From contig JABXIJ010000017.1 in assembly GCA_013373105.1 (NCBI GenBank), positions 29,540 through 93,539 of the forward strand: a stretch of 64,000 nucleotides of DNA, given 5' to 3'. Below, piece after piece: positions 46,551-55,537 of the stretch. The notes beneath the pieces are model-generated. The model searched no databases. It was not told where the DNA came from and was given only the letters and a program-made list of their open reading frames with translations. Positions within the stretch are counted from its first letter, which is position 1; the number at the start of each line of letters is the position of its first letter. A program made the position numbers and the translations under genes. The stretch is from Flavobacteriaceae bacterium. GTDB lineage: Bacteria; Bacteroidota; Bacteroidia; Flavobacteriales; Flavobacteriaceae.

Positions 46551-47981
46551 TTAGAATTCAGCATTTTGTGGTGTTCTTGGAAAAGGAATTACATCTCTAA
46601 TATTACCCATTCCTGTTGTAAATTGAACCAACCTTTCAAAACCTAAACCAAAACCTGAATGTACTGCTGTACCAAATTTTCTTAAGTCTAAATACCACCA
46701 TAATTCTTCTTCTTCAATGTCTAAAGCTTTCATTTTTTCAATTAGTACATCATAGCGTTCTTCTCTTTGAGAACCACCTACAATTTCTCCAATTCCAGGA
46801 AATAAAACATCCATAGCTCTTACTGTTTTGCCATCTTCATTTAAACGCATATAAAATGCTTTAATATTTGCTGGGTAATCAAATAAAATTACAGGGCATT
46901 TAAAGTGTTTTTCTACTAAAAAACGTTCATGTTCAGACTGTAAATCTGCTCCCCATTCACTAATAGGAAATTGAAATTTTTTCTTCTTATTTGGTTTAGA
47001 GTTTCTTAAAATTTCTATAGCTTCAGTATAAGATACTCTTTTAAAGTTGTTGTCTACTACAAAATGAAGTTTTTCTAACAAACTCATTTCACTTCTTTCA
47101 GCTTGTGGCTTGCTTTTTTCTTCTTGAGTAAATCTTTGATCTAAGAATGCTAAATCTTCTTTACAAGTTTCTAAAACATCTCTTAAAACATATTTTATAA
47201 AATCTTCAGCTAAGTCCATGTTGCCATCTAGATCCATAAAGGCAACTTCTGGTTCAATCATCCAAAATTCTGCTAAATGACGAGTTGTATTTGAGTTTTC
47301 TGCTCTAAAAGTAGGTCCAAATGTATAAGCTTTACCTAAAGACATAGCATAGGTTTCTACTTCTAATTGACCAGAAACTGTTAGGTTTGTTTCTTTTCCG
47401 AAAAAATCTTTGGAATAATCTATCTTACCATCTTCAGTAAGTGGAGCTTTATTAGTTTCGAAAGTACTAACTTTAAACATTTCTCCAGCACCTTCCGCAT
47501 CAGAACCGGTTATAATTGGTGTATGCACATAGTTAAAACCATTTTCTTGAAAGTACTTGTGTACAGCAAAAGACAATTTAGAACGTACACGCATTACAGC
47601 ACTAAATGTATTGGTACGTGTTCTTAAATGCGCATTTTCACGTAAAAATTCAAAGCTATGTTTTTTAGGTTGAATAGGATATTCTTCTGGATTTGAGTCT
47701 CCTAAAATATTAATTTCACTAACCTGAATTTCAACTGTTTGTCCTTTTCCTTGACTCTCAACCAAGGTTCCCTTTACATGAATAGCAGCACCTGTGGTAA
47801 TTCTTTTTAAAAGTTCTTCAGAAGTGTTTTCAAAATCAATTACACACTGAATATTATTTAAAGTAGAACCATCATTTAATGCAATAAACCTATTGCTTCT
47901 AAAAGTTCTAACCCATCCTTTTAATTCAACTTCTTGTAAAAGTAAATCTGATTGTAAGATTTCATTAACAGTTTTAGTCAT
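46551..47981 (-). CDS. asnS: Asparaginyl-tRNA synthetase
   Basis: AsnS charges tRNA-Asn. The 476-residue class II enzyme has an N-terminal OB-fold anticodon domain (about 15-110, [11 protein letters not shown]), motif 2 with [22 protein letters not shown] and motif 3 [23 protein letters not shown] identifies the Asx branch. It lies upstream of rpoN in the same direction; a weak TATCTTTA sits upstream. Confidence 0.97.
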   Translation of the reverse strand: MTKTVNEILQSDLLLQEVELKGWVRTFRSNRFIALNDGSTLNNIQCVIDFENTSEELLKRITTGAAIHVKGTLVESQGKGQTVEIQVSEINILGDSNPEEYPIQPKKHSFEFLRENAHLRTRTNTFSAVMRVRSKLSFAVHKYFQENGFNYVHTPIITGSDAEGAGEMFKVSTFETNKAPLTEDGKIDYSKDFFGKETNLTVSGQLEVETYAMSLGKAYTFGPTFRAENSNTTRHLAEFWMIEPEVAFMDLDGNMDLAEDFIKYVLRDVLETCKEDLAFLDQRFTQEEKSKPQAERSEMSLLEKLHFVVDNNFKRVSYTEAIEILRNSKPNKKKKFQFPISEWGADLQSEHERFLVEKHFKCPVILFDYPANIKAFYMRLNEDGKTVRAMDVLFPGIGEIVGGSQREERYDVLIEKMKALDIEEEELWWYLDLRKFGTAVHSGFGLGFERLVQFTTGMGNIRDVIPFPRTPQNAEF

Positions 47982-48090
47982 AATGATAACTTGTGTATTA
48001 TTAGTTTTTAACCTATTAAATTTCGGTTGTAAAGATACCTTTTTGCAATAAGATGAGCAATTAAGAACAATTTAAAAAGTAATTAAAAAG

Positions 48091-50466
48091 TTACTTTTTG
48101 TTTGCTTTCTCTTCAGTAGGTATAATCTTAATTGCAGGTTCTTTAAATACTTTTTTATTGGCAATTTTCTTTTCGAAAGTTAAAAGTAAAGAAGGCAACA
48201 ATAATAAGTTAGAAACCATTGCCAATAATAAGGTTACAGAAACCAAACCACCTAATGCAATTGTACCACCAAAACTTGATAATGTAAATACTAAAAATCC
48301 AAAGAATAATACAATTGAAGTATAAAACATACTAACTCCTGTTTCTCTTAATGCTGCATAAACAGAAGGTTTTATGCGCCATTTGTTAGCAATTAATTCT
48401 TGTCTATATTTTGCTAAGAAATGAATGGTGTCATCAACAGAAATACCAAAAGCAATACTAAACACTAAAATAGTTGAGGGCTTTATTGGTATATCAAAAA
48501 ACCCCATTAAACCAGCTGTAATTAATAAAGGTAACATGTTTGGTAATAATGATATTAATATCATTTGTGGTGATCTAAACATCCAAGCCATAAATAGCGA
48601 TATTAAAACAATTGCTAACGAAAGTGAAAACACTAAGTTTTTAATAAGATAATTCGTTCCTTTGATAAAAATTAAAGCTTTACCAGTAACTGAAACTTCA
48701 TATTTGTCTGATGGAAATTCTTTATGAATTACATTTTTTAAACGTTCTTGAATAACATCCATTTTATCTGAACCTACATCTTTCATAAACGTAGTTAATC
48801 TAGCATAACGTCCAGTCGAATCTACATATGAGTTTAACATACTAGAATTACTGTTAGAATTTTTAGTGTACGAAAATATATAGCTTTCTTCTTGACTCGT
48901 TGGTAATTGATAGTATTTAGGATTACCCTTGTAATATGCTTGCTTAGAGTATTTTACTAGATTTGTTATGGAAACAGATTTCGATAATTCTGAAAAACTT
49001 TCTATAGTTTCATTAATCTTTTCCATTTTTTTTAGAGTAGATAATTTCATGACACCTTTATCTTTTTTAGTATCAATTAAAATCTCTAATGGCATAATGC
49101 CTCCAAACTCATTTTCAAAGAATTTTATGTCTTTATAAAACTCTAAACTCTTTGGCATATCTTCAATTAAACTTCCAGAAACACGAATTTGATAGATTCC
49201 TATAATACCAAATATTATAAGGAAAACAGTAGCAAAATATATTCCTATTCGTTGTTCTTTAACAGTTTTCTCCATCCAATTTACCACACTTTCAATCCAT
49301 CTTTTTTCAAGATGATTTAAATGTTTTTTCTTGGGTAAAGGCATAAAACTGTAAATAATTGGAATAATTAATAATGCTAGAATAAAAATGCTTATAATAT
49401 TAACAGAGGCTAGAATTCCAAACTCTCGTAATAAATTACTTTTTACAAAAACAAAAGTTGCAAATCCAGAAGCTGTTGTAATGTTGGTCATTAAAGTTGC
49501 ATTACCAACTTTAGAAATTACTCTTTGTAATGACTTGGCCTGGTTTCCATGCTTTTTAATTTCTTGTTGATATTTGTTAATCAAGAATACAGCGTTTGGT
49601 ACACCAATTACAATAATTAAAGGAGGTATTAGCGCAGAAAGTACAGTAATTTCGTACCTAAACCAACCTATAAAACCAAATGCCCAAGTAACGCCAATTA
49701 TTACAACAAGTAATGTTATAAAAGTTGCTCTAAACGATCTAAAAAAGAAAAAGAAAATAATAGCTGTTATTAATAAAGCACCAACTACAAACAGTAAAAT
49801 TTCATCTTGAATATTTTGAGAATTTAAAGTTCTAATGTAAGGCATGCCTGAAATACGAACATTTACATTGTTTTCTTTCTCAAATTTTTCTACAATTGGT
49901 ATAAGGTTATTAAAGATAAAATCTCTTCTACTTGGAGTGTTTATAATATCCTTTTTAATATAAATGGCAGTTTGTAAAGTACCTGTTTCTTTATTATATA
50001 GCAAATTATCATAAAAAGGAAGCTTTTCAAAAAGCTGTTTTTTTATTGCATTGACTTCTGCAGTAGATGTTGGATTTTTCTCAAATAAAGGTTCTAGAAC
50101 AAATCTTCTATTTTTAGTATCTTTTTCAAGTTTTTGAACATCGGAAATAGAAATAGTAAAGGCAATTTCTTCTAAATTTTCAAATTCTTTTACAAGATTA
50201 TTCCAAGCATTAAATTTCTTTGGTTCGAAAATAGTTGAATCTTTAATACCAAGAATTACTAGATTTCCTTCTTCGCCAAAAATTTCAAGAAACTTATTGT
50301 ACTCTATATTGGCTTCATGATTTTCTGGAAGTAAATTAGCTTCTGTATACGAAAATTTCATATACTTCATTTGTGTAGCCAAAAGTCCAGTAATAATAGC
50401 AATACCTATTAATACTAAGTAGCGGTTTCTTAAAATTAATCCTGCAACTTTAGTCCAGAAATTCAT
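48091..50466 (-). CDS. MMPL/RND superfamily exporter
   Basis: The 791-residue protein has the duplicated RND plan: one helix at 12-30, a large periplasmic domain, five helices (about 222-370), a second helix near 405, a second periplasmic domain and five terminal helices. The DDTIHFLAKYR segment carries the sterol-sensing-type proton-relay Asp pair. Related Bacteroidetes proteins move lipids or hopanoid-like molecules; no partner membrane-fusion protein is nearby. It is monocistronic with the frr terminator upstream. Confidence 0.9.
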   Translation of the reverse strand: MNFWTKVAGLILRNRYLVLIGIAIITGLLATQMKYMKFSYTEANLLPENHEANIEYNKFLEIFGEEGNLVILGIKDSTIFEPKKFNAWNNLVKEFENLEEIAFTISISDVQKLEKDTKNRRFVLEPLFEKNPTSTAEVNAIKKQLFEKLPFYDNLLYNKETGTLQTAIYIKKDIINTPSRRDFIFNNLIPIVEKFEKENNVNVRISGMPYIRTLNSQNIQDEILLFVVGALLITAIIFFFFFRSFRATFITLLVVIIGVTWAFGFIGWFRYEITVLSALIPPLIIVIGVPNAVFLINKYQQEIKKHGNQAKSLQRVISKVGNATLMTNITTASGFATFVFVKSNLLREFGILASVNIISIFILALLIIPIIYSFMPLPKKKHLNHLEKRWIESVVNWMEKTVKEQRIGIYFATVFLIIFGIIGIYQIRVSGSLIEDMPKSLEFYKDIKFFENEFGGIMPLEILIDTKKDKGVMKLSTLKKMEKINETIESFSELSKSVSITNLVKYSKQAYYKGNPKYYQLPTSQEESYIFSYTKNSNSNSSMLNSYVDSTGRYARLTTFMKDVGSDKMDVIQERLKNVIHKEFPSDKYEVSVTGKALIFIKGTNYLIKNLVFSLSLAIVLISLFMAWMFRSPQMILISLLPNMLPLLITAGLMGFFDIPIKPSTILVFSIAFGISVDDTIHFLAKYRQELIANKWRIKPSVYAALRETGVSMFYTSIVLFFGFLVFTLSSFGGTIALGGLVSVTLLLAMVSNLLLLPSLLLTFEKKIANKKVFKEPAIKIIPTEEKANKK

Positions 50467-50520
50467 GGAATTAAATTTTTTGCAAAGGTAGTCAATTTAT
50501 TAGGTGTTTTTGGAAATAAA

Positions 50521-50544
50521 AAAGAGCGTTTTAAAACGCTCTTT
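50521..50544 (-). terminator. Terminator of pyrH-frr
   Basis: AAAGAGCGTT/AACGCTCTTT with a minimal loop is a near-perfect palindrome followed by T-rich sequence, 25 bases after the frr stop on the minus strand. Confidence 0.8.
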
Positions 50545-50568
50545 ATTTTTGTGATGTTTTTAAGAAAA

Positions 50569-51123
50569 CTAGACAGTCATTATTTCTTTTTCTTTAACTG
50601 CTAATTTATCTTCAATAGTTTTTACATAACTATCTGTTAGTTGTTGTACATCATCTTCTGTGTTTTTTAATAAATCTTCAGAGATGTCTAACTTTTTTAA
50701 TTCGTTATTGGCTTCTTTTCTTGCATTTCTAACACCAACTTTAGCGTCTTCTGCTTCTGCTTTAGCTTGTTTAGCAAGACCTTTTCTTCTTTCCTCTGTT
50801 AATGGAGGAACATTAATCATAATTAAATCGCCATTATTCATAGGGTTAAATCCTAAATTTGCTAGCTGAATTGCTTTTTCAATTTCTGGCAACATAGACT
50901 TTTCCCAAGGCTGTATGCTTAAAGTTCTTGCATCTGGTGTGTTAACATTTGCAACTTGAGATAATGGTGTTTGTGAACCATAATACTCTACCATAACTGT
51001 GCTTAACATAGCAGGAGTTGCTCTACCAGCTCTAATAGATACCAATTCTTTTTCTAAATGAGATATGGCTTTGTTCATTGCCTCTTTGGCAGTATCTAAA
51101 ATAAACTCTATTTCTTCATCCAT
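50569..51123 (-). CDS. frr: Ribosome recycling factor
   Basis: RRF splits post-termination ribosomes with EF-G. The 184-residue protein shows the three-helix-bundle features: SIRAGRATPAML, SIQPWEKSMLPEIEKAI, INVPPLTEERRK and a C-terminal helix. It follows pyrH by 24 bases, the conserved pyrH-frr pair. Confidence 0.98.
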   Translation of the reverse strand: MDEEIEFILDTAKEAMNKAISHLEKELVSIRAGRATPAMLSTVMVEYYGSQTPLSQVANVNTPDARTLSIQPWEKSMLPEIEKAIQLANLGFNPMNNGDLIMINVPPLTEERRKGLAKQAKAEAEDAKVGVRNARKEANNELKKLDISEDLLKNTEDDVQQLTDSYVKTIEDKLAVKEKEIMTV

Positions 51124-51147
51124 CTTTTTATTCTTTAAAGATTTTTG

Positions 51148-51855
51148 TTATACATCTACAATTGTACCTACTTTTTCACCAGAGATCAATTTAATTAGAT
51201 TTCCTTTTTTATTCATGTCAAATATAATAATAGGTAATTTATTTTCTTCACTTAAAGTAAATGCTGTCATATCCATCACTTTTAAACCTTTTTCAATTAC
51301 ATCTTTAAAAGAAATAGAATCGAACTTTACAGCATTGTTATTTTTTTCTGGGTCTTCGTTATAAACACCATCAACTCTTGTGCCTTTTAAAATTGCATCA
51401 GCATTAATTTCTATTGCTCTTAAAACTGCAGCTGTATCTGTTGTAAAATAAGGATTTCCTGTACCAGCACCAAATATTACAACTCTCCCTTTTTCTAAAT
51501 GACGAATGGCTTTTCTCTTGATGTATGGCTCAGCAACTTCCTTTATTTCTAAAGCAGTTTGTAAACGAGTATGTACATTTTCATCTTCAAGTGCGCTTTG
51601 TAAAGCTAAACCATTTATACAAGTAGCAAGCATTCCCATATGATCTCCCTGAACACGATCCATACCATTACTTGCGCCAGCTACACCTCTAAAAATATTT
51701 CCACCACCAATTACTATAGCAACTTCAATTCCTTTTTCGACAACTTGTTTAATTTCTTTAGCATATTCTGCTAATCTTTTTGGGTCAATTCCATATTGTC
51801 TTTCACCCATTAAAGCTTCTCCACTAAGCTTTAGAAGAATTCTTTTGTATTGCAT
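51148..51855 (-). CDS. pyrH: UMP kinase
   Basis: PyrH phosphorylates UMP to UDP. The 235-residue amino-acid-kinase fold protein has [36 protein letters not shown] and [10 protein letters not shown]. It is the first gene of the pyrH-frr unit, with a TAATTTTG box upstream, and is divergent from tig. Confidence 0.98.
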   Translation of the reverse strand: MQYKRILLKLSGEALMGERQYGIDPKRLAEYAKEIKQVVEKGIEVAIVIGGGNIFRGVAGASNGMDRVQGDHMGMLATCINGLALQSALEDENVHTRLQTALEIKEVAEPYIKRKAIRHLEKGRVVIFGAGTGNPYFTTDTAAVLRAIEINADAILKGTRVDGVYNEDPEKNNNAVKFDSISFKDVIEKGLKVMDMTAFTLSEENKLPIIIFDMNKKGNLIKLISGEKVGTIVDV

Positions 51856-51899
51856 CTTTTAGTTTCGTTTGTTGCTCAATTTTAATAATTGATGTTGCG

Positions 51900-51907
51900 C
51901 AAAATTA
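51900..51907 (-). promoter_or_regulatory. Putative -7 box of pyrH-frr
   Basis: On the minus strand it reads TAATTTTG (TAnnTTTG), 44 bases before the pyrH ATG. No -33 TTG is seen at the usual spacing. Confidence 0.45.
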
Positions 51908-52000
51908 AGTAATTTTTTTCTTTCTTCTTTTTAAATACTATGCTTTTGATTTTTAATTTTTTACAGAAATAAAACTATCTGAAATAGAATGTATTAAAGC

Positions 52001-52031
52001 TTTGTCAGCTTAATTTATTTCCGTAATTTTG
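52001..52031 (+). promoter_or_regulatory. Bacteroidetes-type promoter of tig
   Basis: TTTG (52001-52004) and TAATTTTG (52024-52031) are separated by 19 bases, 33 bases before the tig ATG, an excellent match to the flavobacterial consensus. Confidence 0.75.
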
Positions 52032-52064
52032 CACTCAATTTTTTAGAAATAGAAATAGTATATA

Positions 52065-53387
52065 ATGAATATTACAAGAGAAAACATTGATGCATTAAAT
52101 GCAGTAGTAAAAGTTGATATTGTTACTGAAGATTATCAAGAAAAAGTAACACAAGTATTAAACGATTACAGAAAGAAAGCTAACATACCTGGTTTTAGAA
52201 AAGGGCATGTGCCAATGGGAATGGTTAAAAAACAATATGGTAAATCTGTAATGATAGATGAAGTAAACAAGCTTTTACAAGATTCATTAAACAAATTTAT
52301 TACTGAAGAAAAATTAGATATTTTAGGTAATCCATTACCAAAAATGCAAGAAGATTTTAATTGGGATGCAGATACTTTTACTTTCGAATTTGAATTAGGC
52401 TTAGCACCAGAATTTGATGTAAACTTAAATCCTAAGAAAAAAATTACACAATATAATGTAGTTGCTACAGATGAATTAATAGACGAAGAGATAAAAAACA
52501 TACAATCTCGTTATGGAAAAATGAGCTCTTTAGATGAGGCAACAGAAGAAGCAAATATTACTGGTACTTTTGTTAACGAAGAAAAAGAAATCAATAAAAA
52601 ATCTACTTTTTTAGTAAGTGATTTAAAAGGTAAGAAAAACGAGAAGAAATTTATAGGTGCTAAAGTTGGTGATGTTATAGAATTAGACACTAAAAAATTA
52701 TTCGAAGACAATAATAAATTACATTTTGTTTTAGGAGTTTCTGCTGAAGATGCTAAAGATTTAGACATAAAAGTAACTTTAACTATAGAAGAAATTACCA
52801 AAACTGAACCAGCTGAATTAGACCAAGAATTATTCGATAAATTATTTGCAGATGGTTCTGTAAAAACAGTTACTGAATTAAAAGATAAAATTAAAGAAGA
52901 TGCTGAAAAGCAATTTCAACAACAAGCAGATCAACAATTATTAAATGCTGTAACTGAGTATTTAGTTGAAAATACAAAATTCGATTTACCATCTGAATTC
53001 TTACAAAAGTGGCTACAAACTGCTGGAGAAAAAGAACTTTCTGCAGATGAAGCAGCTTCTGAATATGAAAAGTCAGAAAAAGGTTTACGTTATCAGTTAA
53101 TTGAAGGTAAAATCATGAAAGATAACGACATAAAAGTTGATTATGCAGAGTTAATTGACTACGCTAAAGGATTTATCAGAAATCAAATGGCTCAGTTTGG
53201 TAACATGAATCCTGAAGAAAAAGAGTTGAACGATATTGCTGGTAGAATATTACAAAATCAAGAAGAAGCTCAAAAATTACAATCGCAATTAATTAGTCAG
53301 AAGTTATTAACTTTCTTTAAAGAAAACATGACTTTTAAAACTAAAGAAGTTTCTTACGAAGACTTTATTAAAGAAGTTTATAAGTAA
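52065..53387 (+). CDS. tig: Trigger factor chaperone
   Basis: Trigger factor binds nascent chains at the ribosome exit. The 440-residue protein has the N-terminal ribosome-binding domain with the family signature PGFRKGHVPMGMVKKQYG (about residues 43-60), a central domain that is degenerate compared with FKBP-type prolyl isomerases, as usual in Bacteroidetes, and a long helical C-terminal arm domain. It is followed by a terminator and then clpP-clpX, the common tig-clpP-clpX order. Confidence 0.94.
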   Translation: MNITRENIDALNAVVKVDIVTEDYQEKVTQVLNDYRKKANIPGFRKGHVPMGMVKKQYGKSVMIDEVNKLLQDSLNKFITEEKLDILGNPLPKMQEDFNWDADTFTFEFELGLAPEFDVNLNPKKKITQYNVVATDELIDEEIKNIQSRYGKMSSLDEATEEANITGTFVNEEKEINKKSTFLVSDLKGKKNEKKFIGAKVGDVIELDTKKLFEDNNKLHFVLGVSAEDAKDLDIKVTLTIEEITKTEPAELDQELFDKLFADGSVKTVTELKDKIKEDAEKQFQQQADQQLLNAVTEYLVENTKFDLPSEFLQKWLQTAGEKELSADEAASEYEKSEKGLRYQLIEGKIMKDNDIKVDYAELIDYAKGFIRNQMAQFGNMNPEEKELNDIAGRILQNQEEAQKLQSQLISQKLLTFFKENMTFKTKEVSYEDFIKEVYK

Positions 53388-53407
53388 TAATTTTATTTTT
53401 AAAATTT

Positions 53408-53441
53408 AAGAAGCTTGAGTTATACATTCAAGCTTCTTTTG
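53408..53441 (+). terminator. Terminator of tig
   Basis: AAGAAGCTTGA (53408-53418) pairs perfectly with TCAAGCTTCTT (53428-53438) around a nine-base loop, with a T-run at the end, 20 bases after the tig stop. Confidence 0.85.
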
Positions 53442-53517
53442 TTTACATAAGGTTACAAAATCCTAAGAAAATAGTTCTTATCTTTACATAATAATTAGTT
53501 TTAAAAGAAATTAAAGA

Positions 53518-54177
53518 ATGAATTACGCAAAAGAATTTGAAAAATACGCAACAAAACATCGTGGTATAAGCAGTACTTATTACAATCAAATTACAAGTAG
53601 TTTAACTCCTTATATAATGGAAGAACGTCAAATGAACATTACTCAAATGGATGTTTTTTCTAGATTAATGATGGATAGAATTATCTTTTTAGGTACAGCA
53701 ATTAACGATCAAGTTGCTAATATCATACAAGCTCAATTATTATTTTTAGAGAGTGTAGATGCTACAAAGGATATTTCTATATACATAAATTCTCCAGGAG
53801 GAGGAGTATATGCAGGTTTAGGAATTTACGATACCATGCAATTTATTAAGCCAGATGTTGCTACAATTTGTACAGGTATGGCTGCTTCTATGGGTGCTGT
53901 ATTAATGTGTGCAGGAGAAAAAGGAAAACGATCTGCATTACCTCATTCTAGAATAATGATTCATCAACCTTTAGGAGGTGCTCAAGGGCAAGCTTCAGAT
54001 ATAGAAATTACAGCTCGAGAAATACTAAAATTGAAAGATGAGTTGTATCAAATTATTGCAAATCACTCTGGTCAAACTGTAGAAAAAGTACATAATGATT
54101 CAGATAGAGATTATTGGATGAAAGCCAATGAAGCCAAAGATTATGGTATGATTGATGAAGTTTTAGAAAGAAAATAA
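53518..54177 (+). CDS. clpP: ATP-dependent Clp protease proteolytic subunit
   Basis: ClpP forms the 14-mer proteolytic chamber used with ClpX. The 219-residue protein has [10 protein letters not shown], the active-site Ser124 in [10 protein letters not shown] and His149 in HSRIMIHQP; the third residue (Asp) is near DRDYWM. A short propeptide-like N-terminus (about 1-30) is present. A TATCTTTA at 53479-53486 could be a weak -7 box. clpX starts 45 bases after the stop. Confidence 0.98.
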   Translation: MNYAKEFEKYATKHRGISSTYYNQITSSLTPYIMEERQMNITQMDVFSRLMMDRIIFLGTAINDQVANIIQAQLLFLESVDATKDISIYINSPGGGVYAGLGIYDTMQFIKPDVATICTGMAASMGAVLMCAGEKGKRSALPHSRIMIHQPLGGAQGQASDIEITAREILKLKDELYQIIANHSGQTVEKVHNDSDRDYWMKANEAKDYGMIDEVLERK

Positions 54178-54222
54178 AATAGAAAAAGTAGTTGTTTTAA
54201 AGCAGCTAAAAACTAAATCAAA

Positions 54223-55458
54223 ATGTCAAAAGAAGAAAACTTAGAATGTTCATTTTGTGGTCGTAAAAAGGCTGAAACAGACTTGCTTATTGCAGGAATG
54301 GATGCACACATTTGCGATAAATGTATTGAACAAGCTCATGGAATTGTTGAAGAAGAAATTTCTGAAGCAAAATCTACAAGCTTATCTAAAGACTTAATCT
54401 TAAAAAAACCAAAAGAGATTAAAGAGTTTTTAGATCAATATATAATTGGTCAAGATGAAACTAAGAAAGCCATGTCTGTAGCTGTATATAATCACTACAA
54501 AAGATTATTACAAAGTAAAGACAAAGACGAAGTAGAAATTGAAAAAAGCAATATTGTTTTAGTTGGTGAAACAGGTACAGGTAAAACTTTAGTAGCAAGA
54601 ACAATTGCTAGAATGTTAAATGTACCATTTGCGATTGTAGATGCTACAGTACTCACTCAAGCAGGTTATGTAGGTGAAGATGTAGAAAGTATTTTAAGTC
54701 GTTTATTACAAGCTGCAGACTATAATGTTGAAAAAGCAGAGAGAGGTATTGTTTTTATAGATGAGATTGATAAAATTGCTAGAAAAGGTGATAATCCATC
54801 AATCACAAGAGATGTTTCTGGTGAAGGAGTTCAGCAAGCTTTACTTAAACTCTTAGAAGGCGCAGTTGTAAATGTTGCACCAAAAGGTGGTAGAAAACAT
54901 CCAGAACAAAAATTTATAGAAGTTAATACTAAAGACATTTTATTTATTGCTGGTGGTGCGTTTTCTGGTATAGAAAAAAATATCAGCAAACGTTTAAATA
55001 TGCAAGCTGTTGGTTTTGGAGCTTCTTTAGAAGAAGATGCCATAGATCACAACAACCTGTTGCAATACATTACACCTTTAGATTTAAAATCTTTTGGATT
55101 GATTCCTGAAATTATAGGTCGTTTACCAGTATTGAGTTATATGAATCCTTTAGATGCTACAACTTTAAGAGCTATTTTAACTGAGCCAAAAAACTCAATT
55201 ATTAAGCAGTATACTAAGTTATTTGGTATGGATGATGTTGAGTTTACAATAGATGATGAAGCTTTAGGTTATATTGTAAGTAAGGCAGTTGAATATAAAT
55301 TAGGAGCAAGAGGTTTACGTTCTTTATGCGAAGCTATTTTTACAGATGCTATGTTTGAATTGCCAAGTAAAGATGATAAAGAATTTAATGTAACCAAAAA
55401 ATATGCAGAAGCTAAATTAACCAATTCTACTTTAAAGAAATTAAGGGCAGCTTCCTAA
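54223..55458 (+). CDS. clpX: ATP-dependent Clp protease ATP-binding subunit ClpX
   Basis: ClpX unfolds tagged substrates for ClpP. The 411-residue protein has the N-terminal zinc-binding domain with Cys9, Cys12, Cys31 and Cys34, a Walker A GETGTGKT, GYVGEDVES pore region, Walker B IVFIDEIDKIA and the sensor-2 GARGLR. It forms a transcript with clpP, ended by a terminator before dnaG. Confidence 0.98.
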   Translation: MSKEENLECSFCGRKKAETDLLIAGMDAHICDKCIEQAHGIVEEEISEAKSTSLSKDLILKKPKEIKEFLDQYIIGQDETKKAMSVAVYNHYKRLLQSKDKDEVEIEKSNIVLVGETGTGKTLVARTIARMLNVPFAIVDATVLTQAGYVGEDVESILSRLLQAADYNVEKAERGIVFIDEIDKIARKGDNPSITRDVSGEGVQQALLKLLEGAVVNVAPKGGRKHPEQKFIEVNTKDILFIAGGAFSGIEKNISKRLNMQAVGFGASLEEDAIDHNNLLQYITPLDLKSFGLIPEIIGRLPVLSYMNPLDATTLRAILTEPKNSIIKQYTKLFGMDDVEFTIDDEALGYIVSKAVEYKLGARGLRSLCEAIFTDAMFELPSKDDKEFNVTKKYAEAKLTNSTLKKLRAAS

Positions 55459-55477
55459 GAAAAAAAGAGTAATTTAT

Positions 55478-55514
55478 AGACCTCATAAACTTTAAAACCT
55501 ATGAGGTCTTTTTA
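55478..55514 (+). terminator. Terminator of clpP-clpX
   Basis: AGACCTCATA (55478-55487) pairs with TATGAGGTCT (55500-55509) and is followed by TTTTTAT, 19 bases after the clpX stop. Confidence 0.85.
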
Positions 55515-55520
55515 TATTTG
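55513..55520 (+). promoter_or_regulatory. Putative -7 box of dnaG
   Basis: TATATTTG matches TAnnTTTG and lies 17 bases before the dnaG ATG, immediately downstream of the clpX terminator. Because the terminator stem fills the -33 area, a standard TTG is not seen. Confidence 0.45.
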
Positions 55521-55537
55521 TTACACAATTATTCCAA

